This document shows, piece after piece, positions 26,501-40,099 of a stretch of 64,000 nucleotides of DNA. The stretch's first letter is position 1. Every line of letters begins with the position of its first letter. The stretch comes from Larus michahellis (lineage: Eukaryota; Chordata; Aves; Charadriiformes; Laridae): the NCBI RefSeq assembly GCF_964199755.1, contig NC_133897.1, positions 132,870,125 through 132,934,124 on the forward strand. The letters run 5' to 3'. Both the position numbers and the translations under genes were made by a program. The notes under the pieces are model-generated. The model was not told where the DNA came from. It saw nothing but the letters and a program-made list of their open reading frames with translations, and ran no database searches.

Positions 26501-29500
26501 CAACTAGCTAAATGTGACCTTAACTTGTAAAACCATGCGTTGCCATCTGTACTAAAAGAGAGTTAAAGATGAAAAACTCCTTAGCATTTTTTCTCCCAAA
26601 GGAAAGGTAGGAGTATTATGTGATTTCCTCTACCTTTGGACAACGAGGTAGGAAAATACTATTTAATTAAAAATAAGACAGAAAGAAAAGAGGTGCATTT
26701 GGGTTTAAGGCATGAAAAGTCAAAGTCAATGTCAAGGCATATTTTACTAGGTAGTTACTAGGACTGGTCGAACTATTTCCATTGATACTGGTTTTCTATG
26801 GAAAATAGGTTTTTAACAAATCTTTTGTACCTGAAGTATTTGCTTTTTATAAAATTCTCTCCACCCTTCTTTTTTTAAGGTTCTCAAGTATTGAGTTAGA
26901 ATCCATTTTCCAAATCAGGTTCACTAGAACTGCTGTGCAAGTCTCTTGTGTCCCATCTGAACCAGGTTTGCAGCCAGATGTCACCTCCTGTGAGCAATCA
27001 TAGGGACCCCCAAGGTTCAAATTGCCTGGGAAGAGGGGAAAAAGAAAAGGAAATACCTTTGGGGTTTCAACTGCAGGTAACCAAAAAATGCCTTTTTTTT
27101 TCTTTTGCCCCTCCCCCCCCCCCAACTGGGGAAAGCTTTCAAGAAAATTAAAGTTAATGAAGGGGAATTTTGAGAAAGTTAAATGTTGGTAACTTCCCAT
27201 ATTTTTTTTTTCCAGAGAGCCTACTGGAAAGCTGGAATCAATTTTCTGATCCTCCAGAGGATTTTAACATGTATGTCCCATTTTCTAAAGCAATGTCCCA
27301 GCCATCAAAATTAGATATGGGATGTTCTTCAGCTAAAAGTTTTCTACTTTGCTAAAACAATTATGCTTCTCATATAGGGTATTCTGAAGTAAACACCCGT
27401 CAGTTGTCCATAGAAAATGGTCCCATCCTGCATAATGCAAAAGAAAGTGCATTTCTGATGCAAGGTGGGAGTGACTCAGGCTAGCCTTGCGTCAGAAAAG
27501 GGCTCTGCTATTCTTTTACCCAAAGCTGTCCAATTTTTAAGCCTTCTTAAATTGTAGTTTGAACACTCGCAGTTGAAACTTTGTAAGTGTTTGGCAACTC
27601 TGTTTCCAAATAATATTTTTAAATTTGAGTTGGATGTGTAATTGAAATAGACTGTTTTGGGCTGTTCAGACTATCAAATCCATTTAACCACGTCCTTAAG
27701 GATTTCCTGCCAGGTCCTGGCAACATGGAAAAAGAAGGTGTTGTATTTGAATGGAAAAGAAACAAGGCTTGTATAGCTGAGCAGCAATGGGAAAACTAGA
27801 AAGAGATGGCAATAGGAATTAAAGAGGGAAAGAGATTGGTTGGAAAATAATACTGGAAGAAGAATTGGAGTGGGAAGGGGATTTGGACCTAAGATAACCT
27901 GGGCTGACTGGGTTGCAGGGTAAAGAAGGTGGTGGCGAATAGACAGAGGTCTGTGCATGCCCCAGCGCACCTTTTTCTAGAGGATAAGAAAAGCTCACAG
28001 TGCGTCAGTCTCACTTGACTGCAGACAGGACACAGCCCTTACAGCCCGCAGCACAGCTGCCCGTGCTGGATGTGCTCCAGCTCGTGCAGATCCCATAGCA
28101 GCAAGCAGTTTTCCATACCCACAAGTATCAGAAGTTATTGCGATGGCACTAAGCCTTTCAGCTCTGGGGAGGTCCAGCACAGGTTTTGATATGAGAACAG
28201 AAGGGAAGCCTTCTATTTTCAATCAAGAGTTTTGTGAGTAAATTCCCAAGGTATTTTCTTTTTTAAATACCAGCTTGGAAGAATATAATGTTGTAAAGCT
28301 AAGCAAAGAAAGATGAAAATTGCCGGAAGGTAGTTTGCCTGAAAAACATTTCTCTGGTGCACCGTTCCGTGGCACATGGCCTGTACAACCCCATCCTCCT
28401 CCGATTCAACGGGCTCATAGGGGCATCCAGAGGTGGTCACACTGACTAACACTGGCCATCCACCCCACTGAGGAGTCCAGAAATGCTCTTTGGAGGTACT
28501 TACCTCTCTTCCTTGACTACGCAGGAGCTTGGTTCCCAACTGTAAGGTAGATGTTTAAGTGTGAAGGTATCCAGATGATCTTGACTCTGCCGTTATCCCA
28601 CAGGACATCACCTTCACTATATAGAAAAGCTAGACCTTGTCTGAGAAATAATCAAAGCCATTTAACAAAGACACTGCTGTTTGTGGGACTCCTCTGTTTG
28701 CTAAGGGCAAATCGGGTAGGAATGGCAAGAGGAGGAAAATGAACCTTGTCATTAAATTTAGGATTGCTCTGTGATTTGTGGCCATTCAATGAAGCCAAGT
28801 TTTTTCAGATGGCCACTCATTTTTGGAGTGCCTTTCTGGAGGGTTGTGGGCAGATTTGTAGAGAAAAAAAATACTCACTCTTGGAGCTGAAGTAAACAGT
28901 TATTCATGCTTCGAATAGATGAAGCTCTCCTTGATGTGAAGTACTCTCAAAAATGTCAGGTCTTTAAACTACATGCCCAAAATACTTTTGGCCTTTTGAC
29001 CTTAAGTTCCCCCTCTATGAAATGATGATAACACTTGCCTTTTGCAATGTGTCCCTGTCCTCAGAAACATGCTGTAAAAATAAACTCATTTTGTTCACAA
29101 AGCCTTTAGGTAAAACATTGTGAGTAGAGCCATGCAAAAGTTCTTGGGGAATTTAATAACTCTGTCTTTAGAGCAGGATATGAATTGTGTATAGTAAATA
29201 AGGCCTGCAGGCACAAATATTGCGTAGCTGCTCATTATTTGAACTCTGCCCATCCCATGCATTGAATGAGAAGAGAGGAATGGAGAAAAAAGTTGATTTT
29301 ACTTTTTATATTTGCTTTTACTTAGACGATTTTATTCCTGATACTTCTCAGCTTCTGAAAGCTTGCCTTGCCAGCTCTTGTGGACTTTTAAGATATATTT
29401 AACACGTAATTAAAAGAGCGCTCTTCAAATCAGCAGGGGGTTTGCTTTGCATGTAGCTCCCAAATCGCTCCTGTCTACATCCATGTTTTGATTCAGATCA

Positions 29501-30880
29501 GATTCTAGGCAGCTGAAAAGGGTCCATAAATATATCTGTTCCTCAGAACGGGCCTTTTCACTGCTCCCCTGTCTTGATGTCAAGGAATCTCAGCTGCCGT
29601 CACTAAGAAAATCTGTGCTGATAAGAAAACCTTGTTGTATTTTTTGGCACTGAAAGTAGATACAATTCCTCATAGAAATGAGTGCTTAAATTAACATAAA
29701 ATAGAATTTTGAAGAACACTTTTTTATTCCCCACCATTTTTTATTTTATTATTTAAAGTTATTTTATTCACTCCAAAGTTTAACTTAAAGGTCTTTGCTT
29801 GAAGTGTCCTCTTGTCTTTGACTTGTAGTGACCATCGTCCTGAAAGCAGCACTGTTCATGGTGCATCCTCTCATATGAAATAGAGAACTTAGCATTCCTA
29901 AAACATAGAAAAGAAATAAAACAAATAAACAGAACAAATCTTTCAAAAACACAACTATAACAAGGTGAGATGTTATTTCATGTCATTCTTTTCTACGATC
30001 TATTTAGACAGAAATCTTTCCATGCTCTGTATAGCTGTAAAATAGATGATACTGATAAATGAGTTTGAGTTAGTTTTCTTTCACTGGTCTTGCTTATTTT
30101 CCATCTTTTTTTTTTAAGTAAGAGTCAAAGATATACTTCTCTTTGGTCCCTGAAAAGGTGGGGAGAAGCCCTCTGCAGAAATAACTAGCTGATACGATGA
30201 GGTGAATTGCCTGCCTGCCACAAGGGTAGCCAGAATGACTGGGGGTGAGCCCTGCCTGGGCTGGTGCAGAACCACAAAAAAGTCAGTCAGGTTTTACCTG
30301 TTCAAATTTGAAAAGATAACCTCCAGTACAAGTTCTTATCTGAGGTATTCAAGTTTGCAGCCTGGTTTTCTTGAAACAGCTGCATCATGTCATGCATCAT
30401 CACACATGCACCTCTCTACTGAAGGCGGAGGAATTTCTGTTAAACCTAAACCCCTGCTTATTATACACCAAGCCTGCTAAAGCCAAAGAATATCTTCCTC
30501 CTGAAATCCCTTTTTCCCAGTTAGCCATTTCAGACGTCTTCAGAAATAACCATCTGTAGCACAGATGCTACCAGTTAAAGATCAAGTGGTAGACTTAATG
30601 CTGAATTTCACTTTTATGTTTAGACTTGTACGACCAGGTCTCATTCTCTAGTGGATTTATATGATTCTATTTTCCTCTTAAAAATATGAGAGAGAAACCC
30701 TCACAGATCCTTAGCTGTGGTAGTATGAGTACACCACTATAATTAATGTCCTGGTCTACTCCCCTTTTTTTTTTTCTATTTTCAGTGTACAAGTCCTGTG
30801 GAGTTCACAGATTGATTCGATTGCAAAGTTAGATTCCCACTGTGATGGCAGTTTTCAAATCGCTGGGCCTTTCTGCCTGT
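20590..30880. other. Gene-free AT-rich DNA with polypyrimidine runs
   Basis: No supported gene. The longest open frame is 171 codons (23580-24095, plus) and has no domain I recognise. Low-complexity landmarks include a T/C tract (24548-24583), a run of eleven C (27113-27123) and T-runs ending CCAG at 25655-25670 and 27202-27215. The stretch 28010-28160 is locally GC-richer, without an exon signature. Confidence 0.6.
24548..24583. repeat. Polypyrimidine tract (T-runs split by single C)
   Basis: Three long T-runs separated by single C residues. TCTGCTTAGG follows, so the tract resembles a strong 3' splice site on the plus strand. No convincing exon follows, so I annotate it as simple sequence. 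Confidence 0.7.
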
Positions 30881-31010
30881 CCTGCCAGCCAAGGAACAAT
30901 GGGCGCTAATTAAAACCCTGCTTAAAAGGTTCCCCTTTACTTCAGCATTTGAGGCTTTCAGGGGGCAGACAGGGGAAGGATGCCTTGTTCTGTTTATGCA
31001 TATGCAAGCA
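30880..31010. promoter_or_regulatory. Candidate enhancer-like cluster (SOX, homeodomain, POU-like sites)
   Basis: Within 115 bases there are AACAATGGG (30895-30903, SOX-like), GCTAATTAAAA (30905-30915, homeodomain-like) and TTTATGCATATGCAAG (30993-31008, containing POU/octamer-like ATGCATAT and ATGCAAG). The first two are almost adjacent. Such groupings are typical of vertebrate developmental enhancers, but short motifs occur by chance and conservation cannot be judged here. Confidence 0.25.
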
Positions 31011-31345
31011 CTTAGTGAGCTGGGGCTGACTGTGGGTCGAGAAAACACTACAAAAGCCTGGTGCTTATAGGAAAGGGCTGGATTTCAACCTGATGAGGTT
31101 AGTTACAGACTAGACTGAAGAGGGCCCAGCTGTATTTTCTTTCCAAAATTCGAGGCACATTTCAAAATAGGGCTTGCTTTTTTTATCATTTGCTTCTACT
31201 GAAATATTCAGATGTCTGTCTTGTACTAAGATGAGCAGTTTTCTTAAAGTCCAAGGATATGAAGTAATAGAGTTTTCTTTATTTTTACTAATGAGATTAA
31301 TATTTTAAACAACTGGTTTTGCTAATCAACTGGGCTGCCTGTGCC

Positions 31346-31375
31346 AAAATGTGGAATAACAAAATATGGAATAAC
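31346..31375 (+). repeat. 15-bp tandem duplication
   Basis: AAAATGTGGAATAAC is followed directly by AAAATATGGAATAAC, with one mismatch. It is consistent with a single slippage event. Confidence 0.75.
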
Positions 31376-31934
31376 ATGCCTTTTCTACATCAAGGGTTTG
31401 TTTCTTGAGCCACTATCTTTTTTGTAAATGGAAAAGATCCCATCAGACATTTCTGTTACTCAGTGGTATAACTGAATTCTAAGAAGTATGCAGACTTCTG
31501 CCATTTTTGAGGAGGAAAAATGAAAAATGAAGTCTACCTTAGAGCTTTATTTGTAAATGTATATAAAATTGCTCAGTACCCGAATATGGCAGATAAGAAG
31601 AATCAGCTTCATTATGTCAAGCAAATTCAATATGCTTTGGTTTTCAGCAAAAGCAGAGAACAGCATTGCAAATAAACTCATCAATAAGCCACACAGGTTT
31701 TTGTTTGATGTCATTTGTAACTGACAACTTGATCAATCTTACATTGAATAGTCCCTTAGAAATACGAGAGTAATAGGAGCAGAATCTGTCTCTCGTCTTT
31801 TGTTGAATAGCAGTTCGCTTGGTGGCATTCACAAACCTGTCCTAGCTTTCTTCAGCTGTTTTTCTTGTATAAAACTATCTCACCCATTGAGATAGCAGAA
31901 AATATTTCATGGGACAAATTGCATGTCATTGATA

Positions 31935-31960
31935 GTGAATGGTCAAAATGACCAATTCAC
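31935..31960. repeat. Imperfect inverted repeat
   Basis: GTGAATGGTCA is separated by three A residues from TGACCAATTCAC, which is its reverse complement with one extra base. The TGACC/GGTCA half-sites resemble nuclear-receptor half-sites in an everted or inverted arrangement, though this may be coincidence. Confidence 0.55.
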
Positions 31961-32405
31961 AGATAACCTCAGAGTTTGACAGGTATTATTCTAAACTTTT
32001 TTTTTTTTTTCCAATCTCTATGAAGAATGAGTGCTTGTGCAGAAATCAGTAATGCCTTGCAAATAACTCACCCACCAAAAAGACTATTAGTTTACCTTTT
32101 TTTCCTGTCTACAAATATTGTCTAAGAGGTTATCTCTATAGCTATTTTAATTAAAGGAACCGATAAGATTCTTCTCATTTTTAACTTTACAGCCATATGC
32201 TGTATTAATTAATAATGCTTAATAGAGCTACTTGGATGCTGAAGACTGCTTAAAAGACTAAAGATGCCTAGGATCAGGGCATATGGCCTTTGTTGTGAGC
32301 CACATGCACCGAGGAATAAAGGCAGCTAAGCCCAACCTCCTACTCTTACTCTGTCACTCAGTGGCTGTTCACACTGTGATTCCTGCTGCGGGGAGAAGAC
32401 AACTG

Positions 32406-32449
32406 CTTTTTTTCTCCTTTTTTTTTTTCTTTTCTCTTTTTTTTTTTTC
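32406..32449. repeat. Polypyrimidine tract
   Basis: About 44 bases of T with a few C residues in three blocks. Simple sequence; no transposon flanks seen. Confidence 0.75.
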
Positions 32450-35400
32450 GCAATTGTTTTATTTCTCCATAGAAATGGGGAGGGGAGTAAGAACGTTTGG
32501 GAGAAACCTGCCTCTGCCCCTGCATTTTCTTTCCCTATTTACCCAGCTGGGCAGGCAGAAAGGGAAAGTTCCTAGAGAAAAGGGGTCAGGGCCTGATCCA
32601 GTGCTTGCCCCCCAGCCACCCTTCTCATGGGCACAGCTAAATCCATAGGAATGCAAAAGCAAGGTGCTTCTGACAAAACAGCAGTCCCAAGCCCGTGTGG
32701 CTTTGTGGACTGGCAGGAGCTTTGCTGGTGCAACGCTTTACACGGCTATTCAGTTCTGAAGGGGTACGGCCGTTGTGCACCCTCCAAGGTCTGATCCCGT
32801 ACCCACACACACCACTCTGCTTCACCAGGACAAAGAGACAGGAACTGCCTGAGGAACCTCTCAAATACCTACAACGGGTGCTAAGGACCAGTTCGGCAGG
32901 CGTCTCTGAAGACCTCTTGAACAGGCGCTTCAGAGGATGAAGATGATGATAGGAACACCTCAGCCAGGCTGTTACTCCTTTATTCTCTGGAGCTTTTTCA
33001 GGGAGGCTTTTCACTGGAGCTCTTTGAGTAGGAACTGAAATAATCAAATCATAAAGGCTGTTGCCAGACTTCTATTAACAAAGAGTGAACAGCATTTTGC
33101 CTGGTCACAGGAGAAAGCGGTGATTTCTCAGTTGCCGGGGCTACAGGCAAGAATCCAAAAAAAAGATTAACAAAACCCTGTTAGTGGATAATCCCTGGAA
33201 AGGTACTCTAACTGAAGACTTCTCCCTCTTCTGTCAGCATCACCCAGTCTTACCTGGCTTCCTGCTTTGGTAGTTAAACCTTGAGAAGGTGCTAATTTCA
33301 GCTAGGCAGCTGGCCAGCAGCTTACAAGCTTGCTGTAAAGGAGATGTACATCTTAGTGCCAGGTGCCTTCTGATCTCCTTCTCACCTGCTCATCTTCGCA
33401 TCTGCTGCTGCCTCTTCCACCTCAGGAAAAGGCGATGCCCGCTCAGGGCTTCATTTCTCATCAGATAAATAGATCCGAACGGCCTAATTCGCCTCAGTCC
33501 ATCTATCTCCATTTTCCTAAAGGATCATACCATCTGTTTCTCAGCTTGATGCTAGCTAGCCAGGAGCGGATAAGAAGATTTTCTCTGGAACATGCTACTG
33601 ATTGCTCCTGGGAAACTAAGTCAGGGATTCCTGGGAGACTTCCACAAACTAGTCCCGACTGCAGTAAATGTAAAACTGGATACTGGATCTCATCTGTCCT
33701 GTGATCTTCACAAAGATACTGTGTGAGATGGTAGCAAGAGAGGGATTTTCACCATTTTCACAGCCATTTCGCACACAACAGTTGGACTGTCTTATCTGAT
33801 GGGTCCCAATCACCAAAAAGCTCTAAAGCCAAACTATCTCTGTTACATACGCTCCTTCTCTGCTCTCTGCCAGCTGTGGACAGGTTCAGCATAAACCCGA
33901 CAGTCACCTCTGGAGCAAACTTTCAGTCTTGAAAGGTGGGGAGAGAGGGGCGGAGGGGAAAAGTATTTCTGATTTCAGGGTCAGTCCATACACGAATGAA
34001 TTTCATGATCTGTGAGCAGGGGACTACGCTGATGACCCAGGAAGTTGCTTCCAGACAGCTGTAGCACATACATTTGTTTGGCGAAGGAAAATAAACCAAC
34101 TGTTAGACTTGGGTAAATCCAGTCTGATCTAAAGAGGATGCTTGAACTTTCCTGCATGATTGGCAGAATATTTTATTAAGATGCTGCACACGGGCTTTAA
34201 AATACTGAATTCTCACCCTTTTATGACATTCTCCAAAAAATGATAGTGTGTCTCTGATAAGTAAATCTCTGTTTGCTTAAGGACAGTAGATTCAAGGTTA
34301 GTCACCAAATTCTTTTCAAACACCTCATTTATACAGCGGCTGAGCTTCAATCTTGAATGAAGTGCACGGGTGCCACAATTAACATAATTATATGCCAATC
34401 AATTTCTTCTATACCCTGTGCCTCATTACGACTAAACTTTAATACCACCTGTGAGACTGGCAGGGGGGTCATGTCCACTCTTGGACAGGAGAACTTGTGC
34501 TGCACAGAACTGAGCCGGTCAGGAATCCTGCGGGATCTTTCTCTCGTCCCAATTACCTCTGGCTCTGTGAATCAGTGTGACTGCTTAGATTGCTTGATGG
34601 CAGAAAGGTCAAGGATGTGTGGAGCCTTCTGGGAGTCAAGGCAGCGCTGCAACATTTCCTAGCCCAGCTCTGAAAATGCACACACTTTACTGTGTGCTCG
34701 TGCTTCGGACTCTAATGAACTAAAAGCTTGTGATTACAGTAGTGCATATTTTAACCTAGATCTGTCTAATTCAAACAGGTGGTTAGATAACCTACCATTT
34801 AGCCCAGCCTTTGCCTTCCGATGGAGTCTATCCAGGAGCTAGATACGCTGGATGGTATTTGAAGCTGGCTTTGAAATGTTCTGAGTTTAATCACAGGCAA
34901 CCACATCAGCCTTATTCTGGTAAGTGTAGTCCACAAGACAGATGAGCTTCCACTGAAATTTCCATCCTCTCTGTTCTTAGAGAAGGATCTGAAAAAAGTT
35001 CTTAAGGGTCTGTATGCCAACGGAAAAGTATTTATTGTCATTCCACTCTCTGTTATTAATTTTTACCTGTTGCCATGGAAGTATTCATGATTTTCAGCAA
35101 CCAGTGTTTTGCTGGGTGATGGTGATGTGCTGTGAAGTGTGTTTGTTTATGTTTCTGATAGCCTTTGGAAGCTTATGCCTGAGCATTTTTAAGAACCCAA
35201 GAACGACTTTTATTTATTCTACAATTTGCTAAAGTAGTGCAGAAGAAAAGAGCTTTTGCACTGGAGCAAAATGTGGCACCATTTTGTGGCTTTAAATGGG
35301 TTTCTCAAGTGTATGTGGAGGAAACTTTCAGCAAGGAGTGACAGTATGTGGGTGGATGTTGATCAAATAGGTGAATAATTGTAATAAATTTACACTTACC

Positions 35401-36824
35401 ACATCAGTTATAAGCATCCTTTCGTTAGTTGCGAAGAAATATTTTCAGAAACCGTGCCACTTAATTTAAATGTGATTTGAATACAGTTAAGTAGATTCTT
35501 CTAGGTTTGGTAACAAAATGCAGGTGATATGCACAAAATAGACGTAGTGAAGTCGTACAGCTTGCTGACAGTGGAGATTTCACATACCCATACCTTACCT
35601 TGAATTTTATTGTTTCGTGCTCTGGGAAGCCTCAAAAAATGTATCAGAGAGTATTTTGATAATCCAGGTGCATTTATACATAATGACGAGACAAATGCCC
35701 GTGCCTATAATGTCTGTAGAGCTTTGCATAGTGGAAGTTTGTTCAACAGTGACATCAGTAGAAGTTTTTACTAAAATATCAAAACCTGCTGCCTAAAACT
35801 GGTAGCAAGTGCTCAGACTGAAAAAAAGTCTAACCAAAAAATAACAAAAAGCTGCCTTCTGTTCCCTGTTAGTGCTGAGGACCTTAGCACTGCGCACATA
35901 GTATATAAATAAACCACTGTGATCAACACCTGAGAGCTTATAAATGTCTGCAATGTATGGTGACAATTTGCAGAACTTCTGCATTGCTCCCTCTTGCCCA
36001 CTTACAAACTATTTGGATAATCTGGAACCTGTTAGGCAATACCGTATACCATTGTTTGCTGGTCTCCTCTAGGCTTGCACAGCGCAATAATAAACACTGC
36101 AAGGAATGCTTCAGCTTATATAGGGGAGCGGCAGAGACATGCAGCTCTCCTTCGCTTTTTGTGATGCAAGCGTGCCTGATAAAATGAGTCACAACTGAAC
36201 TGCTTTAGCCACCTGGTAAAACCATGCCTGCTTCCAGCTACCAGTCTTACATCTTAGTAGTTCACTGTTTTCACCCAGATTTGCAGTATCCTTCATTCCA
36301 TGCGTCTGGGTGTTTGTGTTACTGGGGTTTTATCACTCGGGGTCTGTTTGCTGTGGAAAACTAGGTCTAGAAAACTGTATACGTTGGGCTCAGTTCACCT
36401 CGACTATAACACTATGGATTCAAGCATATTTGGCGGCCAAATTCCCCTGAAGCTGTTTGCGGTGAGCAGATGGAAATTCCGCAGAGGTCTCTGGACCTCA
36501 TTCAGAACTGACCTGAATGATTGTTACTCATCAGGTGTAACTGATCATTAAAAGGCTTTTAAGTGTTTCCAAGCTGTTCCCCAATTTATCGCACAGTTTG
36601 GATTTAAAAAAAAAAAAAATAAAATCAACTTCCAATTGAAGAAAAGGAACAGTAAACAGAACAAAGTCCTGTTCACCTTCTACACTCCTCTCTCCTTGCT
36701 TCTTTCCTGCTCTTTTCTCCTTCTGTGCTGTTCCCTATCCATACTCCCTTCACATATCCCTCCCATCACTAATTCCTACACCGTCTAAAATGCCTTTGAG
36801 TCCTATTTCAGTTCTGGTGTTCAA

Positions 36825-36970
36825 TAGATGTGAGTCCCATTGATTTATGCCAGGGCTGAATTTTGTCCTCATAGCATACCAAATTGCTTCTGCACACACA
36901 TGGAATGCCAAATCAGTGTACAGGCATACTACTTTGTAACTACTTTATTACTCATTTACACTTGGCATGA
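36825..36970. repeat. Possible fragment of an old amniote interspersed repeat
   Basis: Phrases such as GTCCCATTGATTTATGCCAG, GGGCTGAATTTTGTCCTC and CTCATTTACACTTGGCATGA recall a widespread ancient amniote repeat that carries CCATTGACTT..., ...GAATTTGGCCC and ...ATTTACAC motifs. The family name is not certain to me and no boundaries can be set. The call is from remembered phrasing only. Confidence 0.3.
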
Positions 36971-37928
36971 AATTTATACACTTATTTATGTCACTGCTGA
37001 GTCTGGACTATTATATAAATTTGATCCTGTATGAAGCTGGCTGGTTTAGAAGACCGGCAGTGGATACAGCACCCATCCCTTGTAAATTATTGGCTCAAAT
37101 TCTAATCAAGTCATTAAACCAAACTAACCAAAACCTCTTTCTGTGCGATGCCGTTGTGAAAATGAGGTTGGTCTCCTCCCAGTTCCCAGTACATGTGTGT
37201 CAACACCACAGTTGACTCTAATTAGCACCCTTGCTGGCTACGAAGGCTCCCAAGCCAAGGATTTAAGCAGGCAGGGAGACAGAACCCTTTGTCCTGGCCT
37301 CAGGTCACGGCAGGTTGATGAACAAGCAAGTCCTACTTCTGCCTCAGCTATAGCTGCCTTCTATTTTCTGGGACTAGCAGCCTGGCACCTTCCTCAAGCG
37401 TGTTGTTTTCATAAAAAACATTTAACTCTAGTCTCATGGTATAATATAGGGACTTTCTCTCGTTTTCTCTCATTTTTAGGGAAGTTTTAGAGTTAATAGG
37501 ACTTTGGTCTGAGCAGGGATTACAGGATTTTGACCCCTCTGGGATCTTTGTCCTAGATTTCAGCCTTGGCAGGTGGAGCACTCTGTAACCAGTTGACATT
37601 TTAGCGGCTAGTTTGTGAGTCAAATATCTTGTTTTATGTTTTCCTTTTTGGTTTGGATGAGTTTATATGGGTTTCTGAAATATTTGGGAAGTTGCATGAG
37701 CTTCGTGGTGCCACTGCACCTTCCTTGAGCCAAAGAAGTTGCTTTCCTCATTGAGAAATCTCACTTCAAAAGAAGTTGTGGTGCTTTTTAAATTACAGTT
37801 TCAGATGGCTTTTATTTCCAAATGTCTGCATCACTCAGAAAATCTGAGTTTATCCTGGTTTGTGGTACTTCTGATTTATTTTTCCTGTTTAGAGGGGTCT
37901 TTTTTTTCTACATGTGTCCACTTTCTTC

Positions 37929-37952
37929 ATACACACACACACAAAAAAAAAA
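37929..37952. repeat. CA microsatellite with A-run
   Basis: Seven CA-type units run directly into a stretch of ten A residues. Confidence 0.8.
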
Positions 37953-39839
37953 TTGGAGTGACCTCTGGTCTTATTTCGGTTTGAGGAAAGAAAATAAGAA
38001 TGTAAAAAGATTCTGGATCTCAGCCATTGCAATGAAAAACATCTGCTGAAGCCTTTGCAAGCATAAATTTATCTTACCATGGGCATGATTACTAATTAAA
38101 AGTCAGATTCTTTTTTCTAATGAGTTATTTTGGCTTTGTAATCTGAAAAAGAAAAGGTAGAAACCTGTTGCACTTTGGTGCTGCTGTAAAGCAGAGATGA
38201 ACAAATTTTATTCTGGGCGCTACCTGATGGTGGTCCAGAGAGCTGGATGATCACACTGTGCTGGCTCCTTTGCTCTCTTTCTCACTGCTAAATTACATAA
38301 AATAGTTCCCTACTGTTGTGTTTCCATGTAAGCAACCAAACAAAGTACTATGGAGGAATTGCGGAGTCCCAAATCAGAGGAGCAGCTTCTATGACTCTCA
38401 GTGTGAAAGGCAGTTTGAGGCAAATCTGTAAAACTACTATTCATATTTCAACCAATCTATCATACCCGAGGAATGCAATGTCTCCAGAGTTGCAAGGACA
38501 CCAAATTCCTATGGCCAAGGATAGTTTTGGCAGTCTGGCTATGAATGCGTATTACACAGTCTCGCTGGGATACCAAACTGTTTTGGGATATGTGTCGGAG
38601 TCAGGACTTGCCCTCGCCTGAGTCATAACAGCGGATCTGAAGAGACAGAAGCGGCCAGACCTGGAAGGGCGTCAGCCCTGCTCCGGGGCTGGGCAGGGAG
38701 CCCTCAGGAGAGGAGTCTGCGGAGGTCCCTGTGCTCTCTCCCCCCACAAGAAATTTTGGTGAAGAAACAGAAAAACACTCTTCCCCACAACAGGTCCCAT
38801 CACACAGCTTTCTTCGGTGTGGAATTTGTATATAATTGCACTGATGAAACCATTCCCTGGGATTTATTTTCTGGGACTTCTACAGATTTAACAAGGAAAG
38901 TGAACTGTGGTGAATGAGTGCTCTGTATAGTTCTGTTCAAACTAAAAATGTATCTTTTACAGAAAATACCCTCTTCATGCCCCTGTATTGTTGTTTTGTA
39001 TTGATGGGGTTTTTTCATCCCCCAAACCCATATCTATATCTAAAGGCATAAATCACTTTCCAAGATACACCAAATTCAACGGTGTGCTATGCTGCCTCAA
39101 ACAGTTGGCTAACGAATCTGGTCATGGACTGACTTAGCAATGTTTGATAGAAATTGTAAATGATGCCTGTTTTTATTGGAATGAAGTAACATTTAAGCAT
39201 AGGTAATACAGATGATAAACTTGCAACACCAGCAAACTGAAAAACACATGGGACCCATACGTGTGCCAATTCAAATACAGTTTTATTAAACGCACCTGAT
39301 TTTAAGCTACCTTTTAGTATTCCATTTAGCAGTTTAATGAAAAACAGTTATAACATAGTTGGGGTTTTTTTCTGTGTTCAGAATTCAGCAAGCTACACAG
39401 CTGACATGCATATCGAGTTAGGCAGACGGCATCAGAAAAATACAATGAAGGTCTTTACTGTAAGCAAATATAGGACATCCATGTGGCCTTCTAAGCCAAC
39501 ACATCATTTGCACAGTCTGCTGAGAACATCCGAAGCAGAAGCTATCAGTGTTTCCTTGACACCTTTTAGCATAAAGACTGTATCATGAATTAAAGAGCTC
39601 AAGCTGTTGACTACAAGGGCTCCGGCATTCCGACTAGAGAATGGTACCTAGCAGTGTCCATTCTTACATTAACATCTGCAGCCATTGAAACGGCCACTTG
39701 CTCCTGAAGGCAGGGGAGCAGTCTATTATGGACATGTTACAGAGTCCTCTTTCAGCTGCTGTTTGGCTGAAGTGCCAGGTGCAAAAGATGTGCTCAAAAA
39801 GAGACTATAGAAGAGGGTAATGGTCACATCGATTATAAA

Positions 39840-40095
39840 CTGATAATTGCTCACTCACTATTTCCTCAGCATTCAGCCGACTAGCTGTTTCAGCAATTAT
39901 TTTCCTGTTCTTTATTTCTATTAATGGTGTGCCCAATATTGGGGACTGTTTCTCTCCTTTATAGCTCTAACCCGCTATTGAAATCCTGGAAGTGTAATGT
40001 ATAGCATTAGCCCTAGTGCGTATGATTAATGTAATCACAAGCTTAGCTCTGGAAGGAATCCACCCTGTAGTTTACATTAGCTGTTAGATGACCTA
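39840..40095. promoter_or_regulatory. Candidate conserved non-coding element with two dyads
   Basis: The segment has complex sequence without simple repeats. It contains CCCAATATTGGG (39932-39943), a perfect 12-bp palindrome with back-to-back CCAAT-like ends, and TGATTAATGTAATCA (40023-40037), a 6-3-6 homeodomain-like dyad. Several TTAAT/ATTA cores lie between them. This texture is common in vertebrate enhancers. Without cross-species alignment it stays a candidate. Confidence 0.25.
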
Positions 40096-40099
40096 AAAT

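Larger units (their letters stand above)
31012..39835. other. Gene-free DNA with scattered simple repeats
   Basis: No supported gene. Open frames reach about 136 codons (32637-33047, minus) in a locally CpG-richer part (32690-32940) but match nothing known. Small structures include a 15-bp tandem duplication (31346-31375), a dyad (31935-31960), a pyrimidine tract (32406-32449), a CA/A microsatellite (37929-37952) and a GC-rich patch at 38640-38760 with no exon signals. Confidence 0.6.
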
